This document shows positions 43,064 through 50,380 of a stretch of 51,774 bases of DNA, one piece after another (the stretch's first letter is position 1; every line of letters begins with the position of its first letter). The notes beneath the pieces are model-generated. The model searched no databases. It saw only the letters and a list, made by a program, of their open reading frames with translations, and was not told where the DNA came from. The position numbers were made by a program, and so were the translations under genes. Origin of the DNA: Candidatus Krumholzibacteriia bacterium (GTDB taxonomy: Bacteria > Krumholzibacteriota > Krumholzibacteriia > LZORAL124-64-63); NCBI GenBank assembly GCA_023270185.1, contig JAGLCY010000066.1:1-51774 (forward strand), written 5' to 3'.

Positions 43064-43726
43064 TTGCAGGAACAACCCATTCAGCAAAAGGGAAAGCCAG
43101 GGTTCAGCGACAGGTTCGTGTCTCTGGTGCTTCTGTCGTTCTTCACCCTTTCCTGCGGATTGCACAATCCCGCGGGGGCCCAGTTGACGGAGGGTAACTC
43201 CCGTTTGTCACTGCCTCAATCCCAATTGGGTCAGCCCTTCGAAAATCCCGTCTTCCTGACTGGGCATTGGGCCTTTGGCGGAGGCTTCCAGGATCAACAC
43301 GGGGACCAGGGATATGGGGGAGCACTGATTTTCCGGCCGGGGTCTCCGGTCAACATCTTCGACGGTTTCATGAACTGGAAAACCGGGATGGTCGTCCAGG
43401 TGGATTACCTGAAGATCCCGGACGGTGGTGACATCACTTCCGCCGACCTTATCCTGCGTCGGTATTTCAACAATCGGGGCGACCGTGAGGTGGAGGTCAA
43501 TATCTTTCTCGGCCTGGGTTCCGGGATCAGTGACATCGATCGGTCCGACCCGGATGATGTGGCGGCCGGGGAGCACTGGTCCATCCTTGCTGAAGCCGGT
43601 CAGGAATGGTTTTTCAAACCCACACACATGTTGTTCCTGAAGGCTCAGTACCGCTGGATGATCAACGCCGGTCGCACATGGCGGACCTGGTCGGTGATGG
43701 TGGGCGCGGGCATCGCCTGGCCATAA
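43064..43726 (+). CDS. Small exported beta-barrel-like protein
   Basis: Function unknown. About 220 residues from TTG 43064, chosen because a CGGGAG box lies 7 nt upstream and because a sigma-54-type promoter covers the earlier starts; GTG 42980 or ATG 42986 would add a 28-residue n-region. The hydrophobic signal core FVSLVLLSFFTLSCG is followed by NPAGA and then QLTEG, giving a mature N-terminal Gln. The mature part has alternating strands (WAFGGGFQD, GYGGALIFRPG, MVVQVDYLKI, VEVNIFLGLGSG, MLFLKAQYRWMI, WSVMVGAGIAW), suggesting an 8-stranded outer-membrane barrel. Confidence 0.68.
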   Translation: MQEQPIQQKGKPGFSDRFVSLVLLSFFTLSCGLHNPAGAQLTEGNSRLSLPQSQLGQPFENPVFLTGHWAFGGGFQDQHGDQGYGGALIFRPGSPVNIFDGFMNWKTGMVVQVDYLKIPDGGDITSADLILRRYFNNRGDREVEVNIFLGLGSGISDIDRSDPDDVAAGEHWSILAEAGQEWFFKPTHMLFLKAQYRWMINAGRTWRTWSVMVGAGIAWP

Positions 43727-43775
43727 CCCGGAAAATACTTGAATCTTCCGAGGGCCGAAGGTTGCATCGAAATGC

Positions 43776-43804
43776 ATGACCAGGTCATCCGTTTAAGTTA
43801 TACT
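43776..43804 (+). promoter_or_regulatory. Possible sigma-70 promoter for the FG-GAP gene
   Basis: ATGACC (43776-43781, 4 of 6), 17 nt, TATACT (43799-43804, 5 of 6), about 80 nt before the start codon. Confidence 0.4.
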
Positions 43805-43882
43805 GATCAAGTAACCCCCTGAATAACCCGCTGTGACCCAACGTCCAGTTGCCGGTCACGGCTTTCCGTATCGAGGTGTTTC

Positions 43883-44719
43883 ATGATGAATTCAAGAGCG
43901 TTGGTGGCCTTCCGGTTGGTCAGGTCCCGCCACGCCTTTCTGCTGATTGTTCTGGGTCTGGCGGTCATTCTGTTGTCCGGTTCCGGCCCGGCGCGGGCGC
44001 AGGGGGAATTGACGTATTCCCAATACCGCGACTTGTCATGGGCAGCCATCCGGATGGAACATGTGACGAAATTCGAGCCCATTCATGGGGAAGAGGGCAT
44101 GTTCTTCGCCATCGCCGATCGATACGGCACGGTCCAGGTTTCCAAGATGGACGCCAATGGTGTGCGATTGATCTGGAAAAGCATCCAACTGAGCGGCATT
44201 CCGGACGAGGTCATCACCGCTGACCTGGACGGTGATTCCCTCGATGACAGCATCCTGTGTCGGACCAGCAACGGTAAGGTTTATGTCTGGAGCATGGACG
44301 GGTACGACCTGCTGTGGGAATCCCTGCCCAGCGAATACCAGATGGTTTCCTGCTTCACCACCGCCAACATGGATGAGGACCAGGCCAACGAGATCGTCAT
44401 GATTGCCGACAACCGAATCGTCTATGTGGATGGCGGCACTTTTACCAAGAGCTTTACCAGCATTAATGAATATTCCGCAACCCAGATGCGGTGCGGTGAC
44501 GTGGACGGCGACAGACGGATTGAGATCGTCCTGAATACCGGTCAGGTGGTTGATTCCGTATCCGGGGATATCGAGTGGGAGGATGAAACTTTTTTCGGAA
44601 AGATCGAGCTGTTCGACATCAACGGGGACGGGATTCCCGAAATCCTGACCGAGAATCCCGGCAACGGTCCTCTCAAGGTATTCGACGCCGGCCACCGCTT
44701 CGAAGTACGTTTCCAGTAG
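43883..44719 (+). CDS. Exported FG-GAP/VCBS-like calcium-binding repeat protein
   Basis: Probable surface or periplasmic protein of unknown partner. 278 residues. The signal peptide (LIVLGLAVILLSGSGPARA) would be cut before QGELTYS, again exposing Gln. At least four Ca-binding-type repeats follow: TADLDGDSLDDSILC, ANMDEDQANEIVMI, GDVDGDRRIEIVL and FDINGDGIPEILTE. These fit an incomplete beta-propeller of the FG-GAP/VCBS kind. Two ATGs stand in tandem (43883, 43886) after a GAGGTG box. It converges with dsbD with only 6 nt between stops. Confidence 0.8.
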   Translation: MMNSRALVAFRLVRSRHAFLLIVLGLAVILLSGSGPARAQGELTYSQYRDLSWAAIRMEHVTKFEPIHGEEGMFFAIADRYGTVQVSKMDANGVRLIWKSIQLSGIPDEVITADLDGDSLDDSILCRTSNGKVYVWSMDGYDLLWESLPSEYQMVSCFTTANMDEDQANEIVMIADNRIVYVDGGTFTKSFTSINEYSATQMRCGDVDGDRRIEIVLNTGQVVDSVSGDIEWEDETFFGKIELFDINGDGIPEILTENPGNGPLKVFDAGHRFEVRFQ

Positions 44720-44725
44720 GGGCGG

Positions 44726-46573
44726 TCAGCGAATACTCTTCATGAGTTCGAGCATGTCGTCGGCGGTTTTCCATCCCGAGCTGCGCCCGTGGAGAACCTC
44801 GCCGCGGCTGTCGATGAAGATGATCCTGGGCAGCCCGGGAACCTTGAAATATTCCCTGATGGAGGTCATCTCCGCGTCGTCGGGTGCGGTTGCGTCGACC
44901 TTGATGGTTACAAACCGCTGGGCTTCCTCCGCGACCTCGGGAACGTTCCAAACGAGTTTGTCGAGCTTCTTGCAATAGACGCACCATTGGGCCCAGAAAT
45001 CGATCATCACAGGCCGGCCCGCGGCCTTGGCTTCCGCGCGCTTCCGGTCGAGAAAGGCCTGCACGTTTTCCCCGGTGTGGATCTTGGTCCACTGGACCTT
45101 CTCAGGCAGTGTGACGGCAATCGGCTCCCCTGTTGTGGCTGTTTCGACGGCGGATCCTATTCTCACGGGAGTCGGATGGGTTTCGGATCCCGGCCCGGAG
45201 GAGATCTCCGCCAACGGGGAAGGCATCATGAAACCGTGCTGAATGAAGGACCCGCCCAGGAAATACAGGCCCGCCACGAAAACCACCAGGCCCAGACCCT
45301 TGAGCGTACGGGGCCACCATCCGGCTTCCGGGGCCAGTGAATCAAAAGCTCCCATGAAAACCGCGGTCAGGATGGTGGCCACCCCGACCAGCGGATAGAA
45401 GATGTTCGCGGGCAGGACGCTGCCGGGGCGGACAAAATAGAAGGCCATGGCCACCAGCAACAGTCCCATACCCTTTTTGACAGTGTCCATCCAGCTTCCG
45501 CTCCGGGGCAGGGTGCCCACCAAGGCGGGGAAGGTCCCGATACCGATCAGCAACAGGCCCATGCCGATCCCGAAGGTGAACAGTGAAAAGAAACCCAGGA
45601 TCCAATCGCCCGTTGTGCCGACCCAGACCAGCAAGGCCATGAGAAAAGGTCCCACACAGGGCGAGGCAACCAGACCGGCAACGAGTCCCATCGCGAACAC
45701 GCCGATCAATCCGCCGCGGTTACCGGCGCCGGGTCCCTGCAGACGGTCACGCAGGAAAACCGGGGCTTCCAGCTCGAAGGCTCCGAACATGCTGAAGGAG
45801 AGGCCCAAAAGGAGGATGGCGATGGGCACCAGGACTACTGGACTCTGCATGAAAGCCGTGATACCGCTGAACACCGTGGCGCTCAAGGCGCCCATGATCG
45901 CATAGACCAGGGCCATGCCTATCACGTAGGTGATGGACATGATCAGGCCGCGAACGGGTCCCTTTTCCTGGCTCTGGGCGCCGATCACCACCAGGGTGAT
46001 TGGAATCATGGGATAGATGCAGGGGGAGAGGCTCATCAGGACGCCGAATCCGAAGACCAGGAGGAGGAAAAAGCCGATGCCTTTGCGTTCGATGAAATTG
46101 CTGATCTTGTCCGCGGACCATCCCTCTCCATAATCGACATTGATGGCGCCGGACCATTCAGCGGACTCGGTTGCTCCGGCGGTGGTCCTGGCAGTGACCT
46201 TGACGATCAGATTCGCCGCGAGGGGCTTCACGTCCAATCCCACGGGCGCGGCCCATTCGAACCTTGCGGCGCCTTCATAGGTGGCCGGGTCGGATCCGGC
46301 GGGGGAAAGAGGTTTGATCGGGTAGGGGTCTCCGAAAAATTCCTGATCATCGCTCGTTGTGACATCGATATCCAGGCCACTGACCACCACCGCTTCCCCG
46401 GGAGCGGGTGTGATCTCCACCTCGAGAACAAGATCCTTGCCGATTTCCGCGGTTTCACTCCGGGGGACGACTTTGATTTCGATGGATCCGGCCACCACTT
46501 CGGGCACCTGAGAGGTCATTGTCAAGAGAATGCCCAACACGAGGGCGACGGAGCTTCGGCGTACAAATTCCAT
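44726..46573 (-). CDS. dsbD: Thiol:disulfide interchange protein DsbD
   Basis: Carries electrons from cytoplasmic thioredoxin across the inner membrane to periplasmic substrates. 615 residues. A signal peptide is followed by a periplasmic N-terminal domain (about 30-155) that lacks an obvious Cys pair. Eight membrane helices contain the paired motifs SPCIYPMIPIT and ASPCVGPFLM. The C-terminal thioredoxin domain has WAQWCVYCKKLD near residue 530. The absence of cysteines in the N-terminal domain differs from Escherichia coli DsbD-alpha and resembles other variants. Divergent from the TlpA-like gene, a likely recipient. Confidence 0.93.
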   Translation of the reverse strand: MEFVRRSSVALVLGILLTMTSQVPEVVAGSIEIKVVPRSETAEIGKDLVLEVEITPAPGEAVVVSGLDIDVTTSDDQEFFGDPYPIKPLSPAGSDPATYEGAARFEWAAPVGLDVKPLAANLIVKVTARTTAGATESAEWSGAINVDYGEGWSADKISNFIERKGIGFFLLLVFGFGVLMSLSPCIYPMIPITLVVIGAQSQEKGPVRGLIMSITYVIGMALVYAIMGALSATVFSGITAFMQSPVVLVPIAILLLGLSFSMFGAFELEAPVFLRDRLQGPGAGNRGGLIGVFAMGLVAGLVASPCVGPFLMALLVWVGTTGDWILGFFSLFTFGIGMGLLLIGIGTFPALVGTLPRSGSWMDTVKKGMGLLLVAMAFYFVRPGSVLPANIFYPLVGVATILTAVFMGAFDSLAPEAGWWPRTLKGLGLVVFVAGLYFLGGSFIQHGFMMPSPLAEISSGPGSETHPTPVRIGSAVETATTGEPIAVTLPEKVQWTKIHTGENVQAFLDRKRAEAKAAGRPVMIDFWAQWCVYCKKLDKLVWNVPEVAEEAQRFVTIKVDATAPDDAEMTSIREYFKVPGLPRIIFIDSRGEVLHGRSSGWKTADDMLELMKSIR

Positions 46574-46645
46574 GTTCAGGGAGACCTCGCTAGGGGGTTA
46601 TCAACACAATCCCGCCTTGGGGCGGGAACGGGTTTCTGGAATGGT

Positions 46646-46673
46646 ACAATACGAAGATAAATGCTTTAGACAA
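46646..46673 (-). promoter_or_regulatory. Sigma-70 promoter for dsbD
   Basis: Minus-strand TTGTCT (46673-46668), 16 nt, TATTGT (46651-46646). The leader would contain a CCCGCC-TTGG-GGCGGG hairpin (46611-46626). Confidence 0.45.
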
Positions 46674-46838
46674 GACTTGGTTCCGCTTCAACGCGTCGAA
46701 AGTTGCATATCGGGGAAGTTTTTGCCAAGTTATTTGTGTCTGCATGAGCGGGGCTGCGTTTGCGGCCCCGCCCGCCGATGGAGCAGGACCGAATTCATGG
46801 ACTGGTTCCCGATTGAACTATTACCGGAAGGATCTGCA

Positions 46839-47414
46839 GTGAGCAGAACGACCATTCTTTTCGCATCAATGATGATTCTCGCCCTGGGGATGTTCGCCAT
46901 TTCCGGTTGCGGGGATAACTCCGATAACGACGAATCCGCCAGTGGCAACAGCGGCAGCGAGGCACAGGCCGCGGCTCCTGTCGCTGCCGGCAAGGGCAGC
47001 CCGGCCCCCGATTTCACTCTCAAGAAGGTCGGCGGCGGTGAGCTCCAGCTTTCCAGCCTGCGTGGCAAGGCCGTGATCGTTGATTTCTGGGACACCTGGT
47101 GCCCTCCCTGCCGCAAGGCCATGCCGCACCTGCAGGAACTGAGTGAAACCTACAGTGGCGACCTGGTTGTGGTGGGAGTGGCTTTGGGCCGTGAAGGCGA
47201 AGCCAAAGTCAAGGCCTTTGCCAAGGAGCGCGGGCTCACTTTTGACATGGTCCTTTTCAACAATGACCAGAAGCTCATCGCAGATTTCGGTGGGATCGAA
47301 AGCATTCCCACCACCTTTCTGATCGACGGTGACGGCATTATCAGGGAGACGTGGGTGGGAGCCTACGGGTTGGCTGAATACGAGAGGGCCGTCAAGGCTG
47401 TTCTCGGGTCCTGA
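46839..47414 (+). CDS. TlpA/ResA-like thioredoxin-fold lipoprotein
   Basis: Membrane-anchored periplasmic reductase, likely reduced by DsbD and acting on cytochrome c maturation or other disulfides. About 191 residues. The signal peptide ends in a lipobox (ISGC, Cys near residue 23) followed by a disordered acidic/Ala linker. The AhpC/TSA-like thioredoxin domain starts PDFTLKKVGGGELQLSSLRGK, with the active site WCPPCRK and the cis-Pro in STIPTTF-like IPTTFLID. GTG 46839 is chosen because GGAAGGA lies 6 nt upstream and it gives a compact lipoprotein signal; in-frame ATG 46797 is possible. Confidence 0.9.
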   Translation: MSRTTILFASMMILALGMFAISGCGDNSDNDESASGNSGSEAQAAAPVAAGKGSPAPDFTLKKVGGGELQLSSLRGKAVIVDFWDTWCPPCRKAMPHLQELSETYSGDLVVVGVALGREGEAKVKAFAKERGLTFDMVLFNNDQKLIADFGGIESIPTTFLIDGDGIIRETWVGAYGLAEYERAVKAVLGS

Positions 47415-47461
47415 CATTCGTTTTGTGCGACTTCAGTGGCTGAACGATGATTGAGGAAATG

Positions 47462-47500
47462 AAAAAACCCCTGGCTGTGGTATGAACCGTCAGCCAGGGG
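47462..47500 (-). terminator. Minus-strand intrinsic terminator
   Basis: On the minus strand CCCCTGGCTG (47500-47491), 13-nt loop, CAGCCAGGGG (47477-47468), then TTTTTTC. A perfect 10-bp stem with a U-run only in the minus direction, so it ends the transcript carrying the 22-codon ORF and probably the phosphatase gene. It may also limit the convergent lipoprotein message. Confidence 0.85.
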
Positions 47501-47514
47501 TCAGAACGCGTTGG

Positions 47515-47583
47515 TCATTTTCTCAACCACCAAAAGAGATCGATCAAGGACAGTCCAACCAGAAAATATGTTTCGGGCGTCAT
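47515..47583 (-). CDS. Putative 22-residue single-pass membrane peptide
   Basis: ATG at 47583 is preceded by a strong AAAGGGGGG Shine-Dalgarno about 7 nt away. The peptide MTPETYFLVGLSLIDLFWWLRK has a hydrophobic core flanked by Glu and by a basic Arg-Lys end, the shape of a small transmembrane protein such as KdpF or CydX. The stop codon is followed 15 nt later by an intrinsic terminator. It lies about 160 nt downstream of the PP2C-type phosphatase on the same strand. No homologue is known to me; the call rests on ribosome binding site, composition and position. Confidence 0.5.
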   Translation of the reverse strand: MTPETYFLVGLSLIDLFWWLRK

Positions 47584-47743
47584 GCCGGTCCCCCCTTTCC
47601 GGGCCTGGGGTGAAACGATGCGAACTCATTGGGCATCGACCGGAATCCCGGGGTACTTGAGGGAATATTCACGCCTTCGAAACCCCTGATCATCGGCCGG
47701 TTCCACCCTGGCTTGAGCAAGAAGGGGGCCGAAGGGGTCATTT

Positions 47744-50245
47744 TTATTTTAAGTTCTTTATTTCCAATATGATTGCGGTTTTATCGTCAGATTTCTCTTC
47801 ACCTCCAAATGCATTGACGGCGGAAAAAATCTTTTCAATCAGACGCAGTGGTGAAAATTCGATATTGGCAGCCACCAGATCCAGAAGCCGTCCCAAATCG
47901 AAAAAATCCCCCAGTGGGTTCTGCTCCTCGGTCAGGCCGTCGGTGAACAGGAGCAACCGGTCTCCCGGTTCCAGGGCCAAGGTGCCTTCCCTGTAAAGAC
48001 GTTCGGTTTCCACTCCCAGGACGGGTCCGCCTTTTTTAAGTCTTTGCCGAAAAAAGACACGGGGTCGGAACAGGACAGGCGGGTCCATGCCGGCGTTGCA
48101 GTAGTGGATGATTCCGGTGGCGGGGTTCCAGATTCCGAAAAACAGACAGATGAAATTACCGGTCGAAACCAGGGATGCCACGACGGGGTTGAGTCGGTCC
48201 ATGACGGCCCGGGGACCTGTTCCGATTTTTGCCTCCCTGCGAAAAGCCACCACCAGTGAGGTCATCATCAAGGCGGCGGGAATACCTTTGCCGGAAACGT
48301 CGGCAATGGCGAACCCCAGGGTTCCATCCTCGAACTGGAAATAGTCGAAATAATCGCCCCCCACCATGCGGCAGGGTTCGTTGCGGCCGCAGATGCTGAA
48401 CAGGTCCGTATCCAGGGGACCGGTTGGCAGCAGGCGAGCCTGGATATCCCGGGCAACCTCGAGTTCGGTTTCCATACGCTTCTGGCGCAGGCTCTCCAGG
48501 TAGAGTTGTCGGCTCTCGATGAGTGAGGCGGCCTGAACAGCAAGGCCCCGAAGGTTCGCGAGGTCCTCCTGGCTGTAGAGGGCACCGCTGCTCTTGGGAC
48601 CGAAGGTCAGAAACCCGAGCAGACGGTTACCGGCGATCATGGGAACCAGCAGGGCCGCATTTATGCGGGTCAGTACTTTGAGCGATTCGGCATCCGTGTC
48701 GCCGGCGAAGAGATGGTCCTCCAACTCTTCCGCGAACACCGGTCGGCGGATTCGATTCAGCAAAATGGCCAGCCCGCTCTCCTGGTCCAGAAGGAAGTCA
48801 TCGTGAACCGTACCGGCCATGCGCGGCCGGAAGGGACCATGTCCATCGGCAGTGGACAGGAAAAGGGTGATACCGTCCGGCCGAAACAGATCGTCGAGGC
48901 TGGCCACAAGCGTCCGGATGACTTCTTCGGGATCGATCAAGCCGGTCAATTGGTCCGCCAGACGGGTCATGGCGCGCCGGTTGGCGCGCCGGGCGGGATA
49001 GAAGGCGTCGTCGATCATGCCCTGGATCCAGCGCCGCAACGGCAGGATGGCCAGGCTGCTGCCGGCCATCACCACCAGGAGCACTCGGTAGGTTTCCACC
49101 TGGAAGACCTGAGCGAGGAATTCTCCCAGCCCCAGCACGATCACGAAGTAGATCAGCAGAACCAGAAGGGTGATCAGGCCGTAGATCAAGCTGGTGCGGA
49201 CGACAAAGGCCGTGTCCAGGGCTCCGTAACGCAGGATGGCGAGTCCGAAACTCACCGGAACCAGCAGGAGGGAAAAAGCAAGGAACTGAAAGTGTGGAAG
49301 TGATGATCCGGGCGACAGGTTTTTCAGGAGCAGGGCCGCGAAAAAGGGTGTCAACCCGCAGACGAGTCCCAGCAGGATGACCTTGAGCTTGGTCCGTTGG
49401 ATGGGACGATCACGACGCATGACCCGGCGGGCGAAGATGACCAGACCGGTCAGGAAAAAGCCCAGGAGATAGAGCAGGGATATGATCCCCAGGGCATATT
49501 CGGGAAAGCCACCAGGCGCGGGATTCAGGAAAAACAGCCAGACAAAAAGGCCGAAGAGCACCCAGCCCGGAACCAGCAACAGGCGGAGCTGCTTTTTTTC
49601 CCGGGCCAATTTGCTGCGTGGGCTGGGGAACTGAAGAAAGAACCGCAGGAAATACGCCGGCAGCAGAAGTTGGAAAAGGTAGCGGATCATCTCCTTGGCG
49701 GTCATGTAGGCCACGCTGGTGTGGTCCGGGATATCCAACAGGAAAAACGCGAAGATGAAACACAGGGAGAAAAAGTTTCGCGCCACGGGATCGCGTCGGC
49801 GCAAAAGGACCCAGAACCCGATCATCAGAAAAGCGAGGCCGGATACCCACACCCCGTAACTGCGGATCATTTCGGCCTGCCGCGGAGTCGTGGGGGTGAT
49901 GATCACCATGCGTTCGGCACGGCCGCGCATGATTTTGACGGGGAGTGGAGTCAAGTCATGGTGGCCGGCCAGGGCTGCATAGTATGTGGGCATGTTGATG
50001 GTTGCCCGTCCGTCCACCGTCAGGATCAGGTCGTCCTTGCGCAGTCCCGCCTGCTCGGCCGGTCCGGCGACAACGACTTCGGCGACTTCCATGCGCCGCA
50101 CTGAGAACCCGAAATCGGGTTTTTGGGCGATGTGCAAAGTGACCGGCAGGGTGAGGGTCATCAACAACGGGGCAAGAAGATACAGGCCCAGCAGGCGGGT
50201 TACCCGCTCGAAGGTCGTTTCGCGATATACGGCCAGGTACCGCAT
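47744..50245 (-). CDS. Membrane PDZ-GAF-PP2C (SpoIIE/RsbU-type) serine phosphatase
   Basis: Predicted Ser/Thr phosphatase that could act on an anti-anti-sigma factor or another phosphoprotein. About 833 residues. After one membrane helix (about 14-37) a PDZ domain follows (VAGPAEQAGLRKDDLILTVDG, about 45-120). About eight membrane helices run to residue 400, then a GAF domain (about 440-590) and a short coiled coil. The C-terminal PP2C domain has VGGDYFDYF, ADVSGKGIPAAL, FTDGLTEEQN and SDDKTAI; the metal-binding Asp residues are all present. ATG 50245 gives a sensible start; longer in-frame starts to 50347 lack a ribosome binding site. It diverges from valS. Confidence 0.88.
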   Translation of the reverse strand: MRYLAVYRETTFERVTRLLGLYLLAPLLMTLTLPVTLHIAQKPDFGFSVRRMEVAEVVVAGPAEQAGLRKDDLILTVDGRATINMPTYYAALAGHHDLTPLPVKIMRGRAERMVIITPTTPRQAEMIRSYGVWVSGLAFLMIGFWVLLRRRDPVARNFFSLCFIFAFFLLDIPDHTSVAYMTAKEMIRYLFQLLLPAYFLRFFLQFPSPRSKLAREKKQLRLLLVPGWVLFGLFVWLFFLNPAPGGFPEYALGIISLLYLLGFFLTGLVIFARRVMRRDRPIQRTKLKVILLGLVCGLTPFFAALLLKNLSPGSSLPHFQFLAFSLLLVPVSFGLAILRYGALDTAFVVRTSLIYGLITLLVLLIYFVIVLGLGEFLAQVFQVETYRVLLVVMAGSSLAILPLRRWIQGMIDDAFYPARRANRRAMTRLADQLTGLIDPEEVIRTLVASLDDLFRPDGITLFLSTADGHGPFRPRMAGTVHDDFLLDQESGLAILLNRIRRPVFAEELEDHLFAGDTDAESLKVLTRINAALLVPMIAGNRLLGFLTFGPKSSGALYSQEDLANLRGLAVQAASLIESRQLYLESLRQKRMETELEVARDIQARLLPTGPLDTDLFSICGRNEPCRMVGGDYFDYFQFEDGTLGFAIADVSGKGIPAALMMTSLVVAFRREAKIGTGPRAVMDRLNPVVASLVSTGNFICLFFGIWNPATGIIHYCNAGMDPPVLFRPRVFFRQRLKKGGPVLGVETERLYREGTLALEPGDRLLLFTDGLTEEQNPLGDFFDLGRLLDLVAANIEFSPLRLIEKIFSAVNAFGGEEKSDDKTAIILEIKNLK

Positions 50246-50297
50246 GAAAAGGCCACCAAGGTTGCAGGATCGGTTGTTGTGCAGGGATATTACCACA

Positions 50298-50326
50298 TTG
50301 CTCCCGCTCGGGACAGATGTTAGATT
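50298..50326 (+). promoter_or_regulatory. Possible sigma-70 promoter for valS
   Basis: TTGCTC (50298-50303), 17 nt, TAGATT (50321-50326). The -10 is the same hexamer as the leaderless TPR promoter at 34637. The leader would be about 48 nt, too short for a T-box. Confidence 0.4.
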
Positions 50327-50380
50327 CCGCATTCCTAGGAGTTTCAACGGATCGGTTCAAGGGCTTCGACAGGAGAGATC

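Noticed and set aside
46718-46735. GG-N10-GC string before the TlpA-like gene
   Set aside because: Has TTGC but no TGGCAC-like -24 element; below the level I would trust.
50246-50380. T-box or other tRNA-sensing leader before valS
   Set aside because: The implied leader is under 60 nt and lacks a T-box sequence or specifier stem.
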